A DNA stretch of 13,418 bases from B3-G11 sp036985855 (GTDB lineage Bacteria; Actinomycetota; Acidimicrobiia; Spongiisociales; UBA5794), in contig BTQL01000060.1 of the NCBI GenBank assembly GCA_036985855.1, positions 1 through 13,418 of the forward strand, in the 5' to 3' direction. The translations under genes and the position numbers were made by a program. The notes below the pieces were generated by a model. That model was not told where the DNA came from. It saw only the letters and a program-made list of their open reading frames with translations, and ran no database searches. Shown in pieces: positions 1 through 7,407 of this stretch; within the stretch, counting starts at the first letter, position 1, and every line of letters begins with the position of its first letter.

Positions 1-2
1 AA

Positions 3-485
3 GACCCGGACAGCGCGTTCGCTCAAAGCGAGCGTATCCGCCGCTGGGCGCGAGACTCGGGACACGAACTCATCGCGATCTGCCAGGACGGCGGCACGGC
101 GATGGCGCCATCTGAACGACCGGGGTTCCGCGCACTTTTGGAGATCGTCCGTCAGGGAGGCGCAGATGCTGTCGTTGTGGGGCGCCTCGATGCCCTATCA
201 CCCGACATCATCACGCAGGAGATCATGCTGGTCGATCTCAGAGCCACCGGTGCCACCGTCATCGCAACGGAAGAGGTCGACCTCGCAATTCTGCGTGATG
301 GCAACGACGACCAGGCCCGGACGGTCGTTCGCGACGTCGTTGCAAAGGTCCACGAGTACTACGACGCCTACGGCCTTTCCGGCATCACCGAGCCCACGGT
401 GACTCCGGCTGTCGTCGACGAGGACATGGTCGAGTCTCCGGGGTCAACGAACGTCGTCGTCGAGTTGATAACGCCGACCGGATAA
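3..485 (+). CDS. Resolvase-like (serine recombinase N-terminal domain) protein, 5' end missing
   Basis: The frame is open from the left edge of the window, so the true start lies upstream; the ATG at 102 falls in mid-domain and is unlikely to be the start. The visible 160 residues follow the serine-recombinase N-terminal fold. An AQ..RI..WA...GHEL helix/strand is followed by D.G, RPGF.ALL, a strand ADAVVVGRLDALS and a helix QE.ML.DLRATGATV. The usual catalytic segment LDRLGRD reads LDALSPD here (186-206), so both conserved arginines are replaced (Ala at 192-194, Pro at 201-203). The ER-rich helix that normally precedes the DNA-binding part is absent. The protein ends with a short acidic tail and no helix-turn-helix or zinc-ribbon domain. 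The catalytic serine region is outside the window. I infer a resolvase-fold protein without recombinase activity. The fold is fairly sure; the role is unknown. Confidence 0.72.
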   Translation, partial: DPDSAFAQSERIRRWARDSGHELIAICQDGGTAMAPSERPGFRALLEIVRQGGADAVVVGRLDALSPDIITQEIMLVDLRATGATVIATEEVDLAILRDGNDDQARTVVRDVVAKVHEYYDAYGLSGITEPTVTPAVVDEDMVESPGSTNVVVELITPTG

Positions 486-524
486 CAGCTCACAGCTCAC
501 CATGCCATATCCGCCGTCGGCTGT

Positions 525-1421
525 TTACAAGGACAACGCCGCCCAGGTAGCCCGGCCGAGAGCGAACGATCGTCCTGCACCGACGATCGCGGCCCCGGCT
601 GCGACGGTCCCATCGAGGTTGAGAACGATCATCACGATGTCAACGCCCTCGATGCGACGATCTTCGATCTCAATGATCGTCGGATCGGGTTCGCCCGGCC
701 GTGCGAGCCGGGCGGCCGCTTTGACGACCGCGGACTCGACACCGCCCTCCGTACTCGAGGCCGACTCGCATGCCGCCCGACCGTCGGCCGATGACACGGT
801 AACGGTGATCCCACCACGGCCTTCCTCGACCGTCACCCGGTCGATTCGGGCGACGACACCCGTTGACAGAGGTGATGGAGGCTCTTCGACAGCGCCAGGT
901 TCTTCTTCCTCCTGATCCCCCGAGGGTATCGAGGCCCACGATCCAGGTGTTGACGAAGCCTCCATAACCGGTTCGCGGTCGGTCGTAATGGGGGTAGCCT
1001 GAGCGCCATTGCGTCGAGGGTCGGTCAGATCGATGACAGCGCCGCTCTTTTCCTTCATCTCAGTCCCATCCATCTCGGCCGCATCGCCGGCGAGGACGGC
1101 GACCGGCGTAACGGCGACCAACTGATCGTCATCGCTTGGATCTGGTGCCTCCAGGCCTCCTTCAACGGACTGTGTGGCCGGAGCCACCCCCTCTAGAGCT
1201 TCTTCGGGTCTCAGATGGGCTTCTTCACCTGGAAGCTGCGTATCCGTTCCAAGTCCATGCGTTGTGAGAACACGGCGAATGGCACCCCCGACGGCGCGTT
1301 GATCAGCGCCGTCGGCGATCCGAATCCGCAGTCCTGCAGGTGATTCACCTGCACCCTGGATCTCGGCACCTTCGACACCCGGTATGTCAAGCAGGTCCTC
1401 TTCAAGAGAGCGCGGGTTCAC
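525..1421 (-). CDS. Two-domain hypothetical protein with an internally duplicated C-terminal domain
   Basis: 298 residues. It starts with GTG (1421-1419), preceded by AAGGAG at 1432-1427 with 5 bases spacing, which supports this start. Residues 5-65 form a small domain of alternating strands and helices (IPGVEGA, GLRIRIADGAD, AIRRVLTTHG). Residues 66-188 are a low-complexity linker rich in Glu, Pro, Ser and Thr. Residues 189-298 form a compact domain that looks like two related units of about 50 residues, each a pair of strands, a DG turn and a helix of the AVVKAAARLA / ALGRATWAAL type. I see no signal peptide, membrane segment or catalytic motif, so the protein is probably cytoplasmic. It lies 18 bases after the small gene at 1688-1440 and should be co-transcribed with it. 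I do not recognise a named family. The coding assignment is firm because of the ribosome site and the domain-like conservation pattern. Confidence 0.72.
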   Translation of the reverse strand: MNPRSLEEDLLDIPGVEGAEIQGAGESPAGLRIRIADGADQRAVGGAIRRVLTTHGLGTDTQLPGEEAHLRPEEALEGVAPATQSVEGGLEAPDPSDDDQLVAVTPVAVLAGDAAEMDGTEMKEKSGAVIDLTDPRRNGAQATPITTDREPVMEASSTPGSWASIPSGDQEEEEPGAVEEPPSPLSTGVVARIDRVTVEEGRGGITVTVSSADGRAACESASSTEGGVESAVVKAAARLARPGEPDPTIIEIEDRRIEGVDIVMIVLNLDGTVAAGAAIVGAGRSFALGRATWAALSL

Positions 1422-1439
1422 GTCTACTCCTTCACACCC

Positions 1440-1688
1440 TCACGGGCGGTTCCTCCGCCTCCACTGAAGATACGAAACAACGTCATCTGCTACAAGGGTC
1501 ATATCGGGGTGTCCATAGGCAGTGGTCACTCGCCACGCTACGAAATCGCGGTCGGGGATCGGAAGGAATGGACGGCGCACCCACCACCTTCGAGGAGCGA
1601 GAGCCAGGACCGTGCCGACGGCAGTCGGCCACAGCACCGGCCGGATGAGAACCGCGAGGATAACGTCCATGGTCACCATGACGCCCAC
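1440..1688 (-). CDS. Small basic hydrophobic protein of unknown function
   Basis: About 82 residues if started at GTG 1688. In-frame ATG codons at 1679 and 1673 are equally possible, and the hydrophobic stretch MDVILAVLIRPVLWPTAVG begins at the last of them. None of the three has a clear ribosome site. After the N-terminal hydrophobic segment comes a positively charged patch (PRRWWVRRPFLP), which would suit a membrane-surface position. The C-terminal part has the pattern PIPD..F..WRV.TAYG and ends with DDVVSYLQWRRRNRP. The pattern looks like a conserved family rather than chance coding, but I cannot name it. Its stop lies 18 bases before the start of the 298-residue gene, so the two probably form one operon. 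It is divergent from the moxR operon. The start is uncertain; that it is a gene is likely. Confidence 0.6.
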   Translation of the reverse strand: MGVMVTMDVILAVLIRPVLWPTAVGTVLALAPRRWWVRRPFLPIPDRDFVAWRVTTAYGHPDMTLVADDVVSYLQWRRRNRP

Positions 1689-1759
1689 GCTAGCCGTCTG
1701 CCTACACCGGTGGAACGGGTATCGTCACATCGTCGCAGACGGACATAGGAGAAGGCAAC
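1689..1759. promoter_or_regulatory. Divergent intergenic region with an 8-bp inverted repeat
   Basis: This 71-base spacer separates two divergent operons and must carry promoters for both, although I cannot place convincing -35/-10 pairs. It contains a perfect inverted repeat, CCGTCTGC (1694-1701) and GCAGACGG (1735-1742), with arms 33 bases apart. Inside it lies an 8-bp palindrome, CACCGGTG (1705-1712). The moxR ribosome site AGGAGAAGG (1747-1755) lies just outside the right arm. A shared operator or an mRNA leader structure are both possible. Confidence 0.4.
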
Positions 1760-2731
1760 GTGTCTCTGTCGCCAGACGATCTCGCGTGGTTCGACGACCG
1801 TTTCCAGACGGTGACGAAGAACATAGAACGCGTCATCCAGGGCAAGAAATCGACCATCGAGCTGGTCGTCGCTAGTTTGGTCGCCGAGGGCCATGTTCTG
1901 ATCGAAGACGTCCCTGGTGTTGGCAAGACGCTGCTGGCGAAGTCGCTTGCCAGGTCGATCGACTGCACCTTCCAACGGATCCAGTTCACGCCCGACTTGC
2001 TTCCGTCGGATGTCACGGGCGTCTCTGTGTGGGATCGAGAACTTGGCACGTTCAGGTTCCGCCCCGGTCCCGTTTTCGCCAACGTCCTACTCGGCGACGA
2101 GATCAACCGCGCCAGTCCGAAGACCCAGGCCGCGCTCCTCGAAGCCATGGAGGAGCGCCAGGTCACAGTCGACGCTGAGACACGAGAGCTCGATCCGCCG
2201 TTCATCGTGATCGCCACGCAGAACCCTATCGAGCACGAAGGCACCTATCCCCTACCTGAAGCCCAGCTCGACCGCTTCATGATGCGGGTGATCATGGGCT
2301 ATCCGGATCGGGCAAAGGAGCTCGAGATGCTCGAAACCCACGGTGCCAAGTCGAGTTTCGAGGACTTGAAGCCGGTCATCCACGCCGAGGATGTTGTGCG
2401 CATGTCATCGATTGCCAGGGACGTCCATGTCGCTGATGTGCTACGAGGCTATCTGATCGACCTCGCGGAGACGACGAGAAACCACCCGGACCTCCTCCTC
2501 GGGGCATCGCCACGAGCGACCTTGTACCTCCAGCGAGCGGCAAGGACGATGGCTGCGGCCGACGGGCGCGACTACGCCAGCCCGGATGATGTCAAGGCCA
2601 TACTCAATCCGGTACTCAACCACCGACTCGTGATCCGTCCCGAGGCTCAGATGCGGGGTATCACGGCCAACGATGTCATTGACCAGATCGTAGCAACGGT
2701 ACCGGTACCGGGAACGAGGACGAACGCCTGA
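1760..2731 (+). CDS. moxR: MoxR-family AAA+ ATPase
   Basis: 323 residues, the usual length for MoxR proteins. It starts with GTG, preceded by AGGAGAAGG (1747-1755). Residues 50-57 are the Walker A motif DVPGVGKT. Residues 110-114 are the Walker B motif LLGDE, followed by INRASPKTQAALLEAMEE. A sensor-1-like Asn lies in IATQNPIEHEGTYPLPEAQ, with the arginine-finger region LDRF just after. The C-terminal third is the helical lid with GASPRA. Proteins of this family act as cytoplasmic chaperone-like ATPases that remodel or activate von Willebrand-domain partners. Here the partner is very likely the DUF58 protein encoded next, whose ATG overlaps the moxR stop by one base (TGATG at 2729-2733), implying translational coupling. 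The family is certain. The client is inferred from the gene order. Confidence 0.95.
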   Translation: MSLSPDDLAWFDDRFQTVTKNIERVIQGKKSTIELVVASLVAEGHVLIEDVPGVGKTLLAKSLARSIDCTFQRIQFTPDLLPSDVTGVSVWDRELGTFRFRPGPVFANVLLGDEINRASPKTQAALLEAMEERQVTVDAETRELDPPFIVIATQNPIEHEGTYPLPEAQLDRFMMRVIMGYPDRAKELEMLETHGAKSSFEDLKPVIHAEDVVRMSSIARDVHVADVLRGYLIDLAETTRNHPDLLLGASPRATLYLQRAARTMAAADGRDYASPDDVKAILNPVLNHRLVIRPEAQMRGITANDVIDQIVATVPVPGTRTNA

Positions 2732-3915
2732 TGCCGACCACACGAGGCTGGGCAGCGATAGGCGCGGCAGCCGCACTCATGGTCCTGTGGGCAGGATTCG
2801 GTGAGGACCTCCTCCTCGCACTCTCGGTGTTTCTCCTCGCAGCCGTGGCGGGGGGCGCGGCATACGTTCGGCTGGCTGCGCCGCGGCTGATCCTCATGCG
2901 ATCGATCAACCCCGAACAGCTGCATGACGGGGACCGAGCGCTCGTCGACCTGTCCCTCGAGTCACGCCGAAAGGTGTTCCGTGTATCGGTCGAGGACCGC
3001 GTTCACGGCCTCGGCTCCGCCACGTTCGTCGCGGACAGGGTTGCAGAGGGCGATGCGATGATCGGACGCTACGAGGTTCTATGCCGGCCCAGAGGCGTGT
3101 ACAAGGTCGGGCCATCGAGGGTCGGCATCGGTGATCCGCTCGGGTTCACGGAGGCGACAGCCACGTTCGGCTCGGTCGACCGGCTTGTCGTGTACCCGCG
3201 GATCGAGAACCTCACCGGCGTCCCGACGGGACGAGGCCAGGATCAAACGATCAGCACCTCGCGAGCGAGTTTCTGGCACACCGGAGGTGAAGAATTCTTC
3301 ACCCTGCGTGACTACCAGCAAGGCGACGACATCCGCAAGGTGCACTGGCCATCGACGGCGCGCCACGACCAACTGATGATCAAGCAACTCGAGACGCCAT
3401 GGCAGTCGCGTGCCTTCATCGTCCTCGATCCCAGGGTTGAGCCACACGCATCGGCAGAGAGCTTCGAGCAGGCCGTACGAGGTGCCGCGTCGACACTGCA
3501 CCATCTGTTCCGCGCCGGTTATACCCCGACTATCTGGGCGGGCGCGGGGAACGGAACCGCGGTCGGCTCTGCAGAGGCGTACCGCATCGCCATGGAGGAA
3601 CTCGCCACGATCCGCCCGGCTCGATCGATCGACTTGCGAAGCCTCGTCGCACGCCTTCGGCGGACGGGCATGGCAGGTGGCGTCCTCGTGATGGTCACCG
3701 GCTCTCCTGATGAAGCCGACCTATCTACCTTCCAGCTTCTTAGTCAAGATTTCTACAGAACGGTCGTACTCTCCGTCGCCGACGAGGACAATGAGACAGT
3801 AATCGGCTTCGCCCGAGTGGGTGCACGCATCGTTCGCACGACGCCCACAGGTACATGGGCGGAGCCCTGGCGTAACGCAATGGAGCACGGATGGTCTATC
3901 GCTTCAGTTGGCTAG
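2731..3915 (+). CDS. DUF58 protein with two N-terminal membrane segments
   Basis: 394 residues. Two hydrophobic segments fall within residues 5-48 and form a membrane hairpin, followed by a beta-rich region (about 50-180). The DUF58 signature lies at residues 188-211: EFFTLRDYQQGDDIRKVHW followed by PSTAR, with the conserved R-x-V-H-W core. After it comes a von Willebrand A-like stretch beginning SRAFIVLDPR. The membrane anchor with a cytoplasmic domain is the usual arrangement. The start codon overlaps the moxR stop, with GAGGA at 2716-2720. The end overlaps the following transglutaminase gene by 25 bases. DUF58 proteins regularly occur between a MoxR ATPase and a transglutaminase-like protein and are thought to link the two. 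The biochemical role is not established. Confidence 0.92.
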   Translation: MPTTRGWAAIGAAAALMVLWAGFGEDLLLALSVFLLAAVAGGAAYVRLAAPRLILMRSINPEQLHDGDRALVDLSLESRRKVFRVSVEDRVHGLGSATFVADRVAEGDAMIGRYEVLCRPRGVYKVGPSRVGIGDPLGFTEATATFGSVDRLVVYPRIENLTGVPTGRGQDQTISTSRASFWHTGGEEFFTLRDYQQGDDIRKVHWPSTARHDQLMIKQLETPWQSRAFIVLDPRVEPHASAESFEQAVRGAASTLHHLFRAGYTPTIWAGAGNGTAVGSAEAYRIAMEELATIRPARSIDLRSLVARLRRTGMAGGVLVMVTGSPDEADLSTFQLLSQDFYRTVVLSVADEDNETVIGFARVGARIVRTTPTGTWAEPWRNAMEHGWSIASVG

Positions 3916-6308
3916 CAGGAATCGGAGCGATCGCACTCGCGTTCTGGGAACTGTCGTTCGTTCTTCGTAGCTCCACAGCCGGAACTCCGTGGCAACTCGC
4001 GATCGTGATCGCGGTCGTCCTTGGAGCAGCCATCACCTGGACGCTCCTCGCCTACGGGGCGAACTCGATTCTAATAGCCGTCGGCAACATCGCCGGTTTC
4101 GTCATCACAGCGGGTCTGCTTGTCGCCCCACAGACGCTATGGCTGATATTCCCTACACCAGCGACCTCGACGAGCGTGCGGTTCGAGATGGGTCGAGCAC
4201 TCGAGATCATCCGCTACGGAGTGGAACCCGTGCGCCCCGTGCCCGGCCTCATCCTCCTACTCGCGTTGCTGTTCTGGACGCTCGGGTTCCTCCTCGTGGC
4301 AGGACTTCTCAACGAAAGGCCGTTCGTTTCGGTGATCACCCCGCTGATCATCGCTCTCCAGTTCGTGATCATCGACCGTCGACCCAAGGGGATCGTGCAC
4401 ACGGCAGTGTTTCTCGGGGTCGTGGCCGCATCTCTCCTCGCGATCCGCTTGGACGAGCGCGATAGGGGATCTGGAAGGTTGCAACGCGTGAACGCAACAA
4501 CCCCACCGATCCGACGACCTTCGGCCGCGGTCACGGTCCTGCTTCTCGCGACGATCGTCTTCGCCATCGGAGCCGTTGCCACGGTTGGCGGGTCGGTGCC
4601 AAACGACGGGCTCGTGACCTGGCGCACACCGGCGGGATACTCAGACGACTACTCCGGATCTGTTTCGTACAACCCCTTCGTCGACATCAAGGCCTCACTG
4701 ATCAGCCAGACGGACCTTCCCCTCTTCACGGCACGGATCGAAGGCATCGCACCGGACCAACTGCGGTTCCGCACCGTGACACTCGACGTCTTCCGAAACG
4801 GTCGGTGGCAAACCGACAGAGTCCAGGTGTACCCGGCAGATGAAAAACCGTGGATCCTCGAATCCCAGGTGTACAGGGGCGAGACCGTGGACGTGACGGC
4901 GACAATCACGATCGAGAACCTCACCCAACCCTGGATGCCGGCTCCAACGACTTCCAACTTCGTAGCAACACCCAGAAACGGCGACCTCGAGGCGGTCCGA
5001 GTCAGGCGACTCGATGGTTCCCTGTTCCTGCCGGGGGACGTGACGTACAAGGGAATGGAGTACACCCTTGCGGCCGAAGTTGCTCTCTACGATGGCGCCA
5101 CCCTCGCCTCCCTCGCCAGAGCCGAGGACGGAACGCTCAGCCCACTCTTTCAAGCGGCTGTGAATGACGGGCAATCCATACCTGACACCGCGGCCGAACT
5201 CGAGCCGTTGAAGCTCGACAACGAAGATTTCTGGACGGACTACCCGGACGACCTCGGTACCGAGGTCACGCGAATCGCTGAGGACCTGACGGCAAACCTC
5301 GAAACGAACTACGAGAAGGCCATCGCTCTCGAGTCATACTTCCGCTTCTCGGGCAAGTTCACATACAACGATCGGGTCCCCGACGAGTTCGTGACCTCGT
5401 CCGTCGCAGATTGGCTGACAGACGAAAACAATCCCTATGTTCGGAACGGCTACTGCGAGCAGTACGCAACCGCCATGGCACTCATGGCAAGGACGCTCGG
5501 CATTCCCTCGAGGGTCGTGCTCGGATTCACACCGGGTGAGTTACTCAACGACAACACGGTGCTGGTCATGGACAAGAACGCCCATAGCTGGGTCGAGATC
5601 TGGATCCCGAGATTCGGGTGGATGATGTTCGATCCAACACCGAGAGCCGGGTACGCAGCACGGACGGTGAATGATACCTTGACAGAGTTCCTTGGCTTCT
5701 CCCCCGTGTCTTACGTCGAGGACGTACCTGAACGCGACCTCATCGACACCGGTAACGATGCCGACGTCGGGCCCAACGGAGGCCGGTTCACGCCGGCCGA
5801 ACGCCCCGACCGATTCGCCGCGACCGGTGGAGGGTCCGACGACCAACAGCTCGTCGGCCTGTCGATCCCTTCCTGGTTGGCACGGGTCGGCATCGCCGCG
5901 GCTGTGATCGCGGTCTTCGTGAACATCGCGCCGCTCACAAAGTGGCTACGCGCGCGCAGACGGCGCCGTCGCCTCGCTCGCGGGGACATCGCCGCAGCCT
6001 GGGAAGATATCACAGAGCGCCTCGCAGACCTGGGAGATCCGCTCGACCCGGCAGCGACGCCGATGCAGGCAGCCCAACAGATCGATGGTGACTTCGTACC
6101 GCTCGCTCGCACCTATGGCGAAGCTCTCTACGGTGACTATGTGGCTTCGATGGCTGTGATCGATCGCGCTACCGACGAACACCATCGTGCCCAGCAGCAC
6201 GTGCTGGTCAGATACTCGATGCTCGAGCGACTGGTGGCGGTCTACCGGCCGACGAGGACCATCACTCGCTGGCAACGATTCAGCGGTCGACGCAACGGTG
6301 TGAAATAG
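3891..6308 (+). CDS. Membrane transglutaminase-like protein (TgpA type, DUF3488-transglutaminase core-DUF4129)
   Basis: 805 residues. The ATG at 3891 has GGAG at 3882-3885 and lies inside the end of the DUF58 gene. Residues 1-235 hold about six membrane segments (DUF3488-like). A large extracytoplasmic region follows, with the transglutaminase core at about 500-600. The triad is Cys522 (NGYCEQYA), His565 (NAHSWVEIW) and Asp581 (MMFDPTP), all present. A further membrane helix lies at about 659-682, followed by an Arg-rich stop-transfer stretch (RARRRRRR) and a cytoplasmic DUF4129-like helical tail. The intact triad suggests an active thiol enzyme (peptidase, transglutaminase or amidase) acting outside the membrane. 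TgpA of Pseudomonas aeruginosa is the best-known relative. The substrate is unknown; cell-wall or surface-protein cross-linking is only an inference. It is the third gene of the moxR operon. Confidence 0.93.
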   Translation: MVYRFSWLAGIGAIALAFWELSFVLRSSTAGTPWQLAIVIAVVLGAAITWTLLAYGANSILIAVGNIAGFVITAGLLVAPQTLWLIFPTPATSTSVRFEMGRALEIIRYGVEPVRPVPGLILLLALLFWTLGFLLVAGLLNERPFVSVITPLIIALQFVIIDRRPKGIVHTAVFLGVVAASLLAIRLDERDRGSGRLQRVNATTPPIRRPSAAVTVLLLATIVFAIGAVATVGGSVPNDGLVTWRTPAGYSDDYSGSVSYNPFVDIKASLISQTDLPLFTARIEGIAPDQLRFRTVTLDVFRNGRWQTDRVQVYPADEKPWILESQVYRGETVDVTATITIENLTQPWMPAPTTSNFVATPRNGDLEAVRVRRLDGSLFLPGDVTYKGMEYTLAAEVALYDGATLASLARAEDGTLSPLFQAAVNDGQSIPDTAAELEPLKLDNEDFWTDYPDDLGTEVTRIAEDLTANLETNYEKAIALESYFRFSGKFTYNDRVPDEFVTSSVADWLTDENNPYVRNGYCEQYATAMALMARTLGIPSRVVLGFTPGELLNDNTVLVMDKNAHSWVEIWIPRFGWMMFDPTPRAGYAARTVNDTLTEFLGFSPVSYVEDVPERDLIDTGNDADVGPNGGRFTPAERPDRFAATGGGSDDQQLVGLSIPSWLARVGIAAAVIAVFVNIAPLTKWLRARRRRRRLARGDIAAAWEDITERLADLGDPLDPAATPMQAAQQIDGDFVPLARTYGEALYGDYVASMAVIDRATDEHHRAQQHVLVRYSMLERLVAVYRPTRTITRWQRFSGRRNGVK

Positions 6309-6338
6309 CCGCAGCGGTGCTCGTTTCAGTGTCGCGAA

Positions 6339-6836
6339 TCAGCCAGCGGTTTCGGACGCCTCGGACCTGACATCGTCTTTGACCATGCCCAGCATTGTGC
6401 GAAAGCTGTCACGATCGAGTTCGAACTTGGTCACGTCATCCTCCACGTTCTTCGCGATCTCGTCGATCCTGACAAAAAACGCGAGCTGGCCTTGTCGCAA
6501 CGCGTCCAGTAGCTCGGCGTCGTCGTGGGCAACGGCAAATATCGAATGACCGTCGGTGACCAGCCTGACATTGGCGAGATGCTCGTCCATGTCGCCGGTC
6601 CTGCGAAGATAGTCCCAGGCCCTTCGAACTCGCTGGATCGATAGGCCGTTGTCGAGCAAGCTCTTCACGACACGGAGCCCCACGAGGTCCCTAAAGCTAT
6701 AGATGCGACGACGGCCTGGCCGCCCGTCGGTAGTTTGGATGGACGGTTCAACAAGTCCGACCTTGTCCCAGTACCGAAGCTGATGAGGTGTGCATCCGGT
6801 CAGCCGGCACGCCTGTGCAGCGGTAAAGCCCTCCAA
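6339..6836 (-). CDS. MerR-family transcriptional regulator
   Basis: 165 residues. The start is TTG (6836-6834), with AAGGGAGA about 7 bases upstream; an ATG at 6844 is out of frame. Residues 3-75 form the MerR winged helix-turn-helix. It begins FTAAQACRLTGCTPHQLRYW, then has a wing with GRPGRRRIYSFRDL and a helix LLDNGLSIQRVRRAWDYLR. Residues 88-125 (RLVTDGHSIFAVAHDDAELL then GQLAFFV) make a small alpha/beta element, followed by a helical end. No cysteine cluster for metal binding is visible and there is no long coiled-coil plus ligand domain, so the signal is unknown. The gene lies 103 bases downstream of the DUF3040 gene on the same strand and converges on the transglutaminase gene 30 bases away. 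A dyad upstream (6863-6885) may be its own operator. Confidence 0.88.
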   Translation of the reverse strand: MEGFTAAQACRLTGCTPHQLRYWDKVGLVEPSIQTTDGRPGRRRIYSFRDLVGLRVVKSLLDNGLSIQRVRRAWDYLRRTGDMDEHLANVRLVTDGHSIFAVAHDDAELLDALRQGQLAFFVRIDEIAKNVEDDVTKFELDRDSFRTMLGMVKDDVRSEASETAG

Positions 6837-6862
6837 AGACCCATCTCCCTTGCGCTCTTGTG

Positions 6863-6885
6863 GCGGACGTGATGAGGGTGTCCGC
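6863..6885. promoter_or_regulatory. Candidate operator dyad upstream of the MerR gene
   Basis: GCGGAC (6863-6868) and GTCCGC (6880-6885) form a perfect 6-bp inverted repeat with an 11-base centre, 27 to 49 bases upstream of the TTG start of the MerR gene. MerR regulators bind dyads of about this size and often control themselves. No clear -35/-10 pair could be placed around it, so this rests on symmetry and position only. Confidence 0.35.
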
Positions 6886-6939
6886 TGTGTCCTTTGCTAC
6901 CCGCCCGATCCCACCGTTGAGGCGAGGGGGTCGATCATC

Positions 6940-7281
6940 CTAGTCACCCTGCTGCCACCTGTGTCCAAAACGATCCATGAACGAATCGAGCACACCAGAG
7001 GTGCCGCGCACCCGGCGGTTGACGCCCGCAGTTTGTGCCACCCACCCGGCGGAGCCGACCATGATCAGAAAGCCGACACCGGCGATCACCCAGGACCTCG
7101 TGAAGGACGCGAACATCACCAAGGCGCCGAGGATGAACATGAAAGCGGCGAGACGTGTCTTCCAGCGATCACGGCCGCTGCGGACCGCCTTCGCCACCTT
7201 CTGCGCGAGCTTGGGATCCTCTTCATATAGTTGTCGCTCGATCTCGTCGAGGATCTTCTGCTCGTGCTCGTTCAGCGGCAT
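6940..7281 (-). CDS. DUF3040 small membrane protein
   Basis: 113 residues. The N-terminus, MPLNEHEQKILDEIERQLYE followed by EDPKLA, is the typical signature of the actinobacterial DUF3040 family. Two membrane helices follow, at residues about 45-60 and 64-83, then a basic C-terminal tail. The predicted layout is a cytoplasmic helical N-terminus, a membrane hairpin and a cytoplasmic tail. The family's function is not known. The ATG at 7281 is supported by the conserved N-terminus; the ribosome site is weak (GGGA about 8 bases upstream). It is divergent from the histidine phosphatase and could be co-transcribed with the MerR gene. Confidence 0.9.
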   Translation of the reverse strand: MPLNEHEQKILDEIERQLYEEDPKLAQKVAKAVRSGRDRWKTRLAAFMFILGALVMFASFTRSWVIAGVGFLIMVGSAGWVAQTAGVNRRVRGTSGVLDSFMDRFGHRWQQGD

Positions 7282-7319
7282 TTCGTATCCCGTGGGTCGA
7301 CGGGTGGCTTCTATGACAC

Positions 7320-7325
7320 AGTATA
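7320..7325 (-). promoter_or_regulatory. Possible -10 box for the DUF3040 gene
   Basis: On the minus strand the sequence reads GGGTATACTGT, a good TATACT -10 hexamer 38 bases before the DUF3040 start codon. No TTGACA-like hexamer is found 16-18 bases upstream, so this is tentative. A short inverted repeat (CCCGT, 6-base loop, ACGGG) lies between this box and the start codon. Confidence 0.35.
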
Positions 7326-7395
7326 CCCTGCCTTCTGTTAGCCGCTACGAGCGAAGTGTCGAGTTCGGGTCAAAGCCGTGCCCGGGTGAAGCTTC

Positions 7396-7401
7396 TACTG
7401 T
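7396..7401 (+). promoter_or_regulatory. Possible -10 box for a leaderless phosphatase transcript
   Basis: TACTGT fits the actinobacterial TANNNT -10 pattern and ends 6 bases before the ATG at 7408. The phosphatase gene has no recognisable ribosome site, so transcription starting at or next to the A of ATG would explain the arrangement. No -35 element is evident. Confidence 0.3.
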
Positions 7402-7407
7402 GGGCGC

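Noticed and set aside
484..525. AACAGC ... GCTGTT inverted repeat between the resolvase-like gene and its convergent neighbour
   Set aside because: The 6-bp arms are 30 bases apart with no T-run after either, so a terminator cannot be supported.
502..915. 137-residue plus-strand open frame opposite the 298-residue protein gene
   Set aside because: Its composition (Ser/Thr/Pro/Arg) is that of a shadow frame; the minus-strand gene has a good ribosome site and domain-like pattern.
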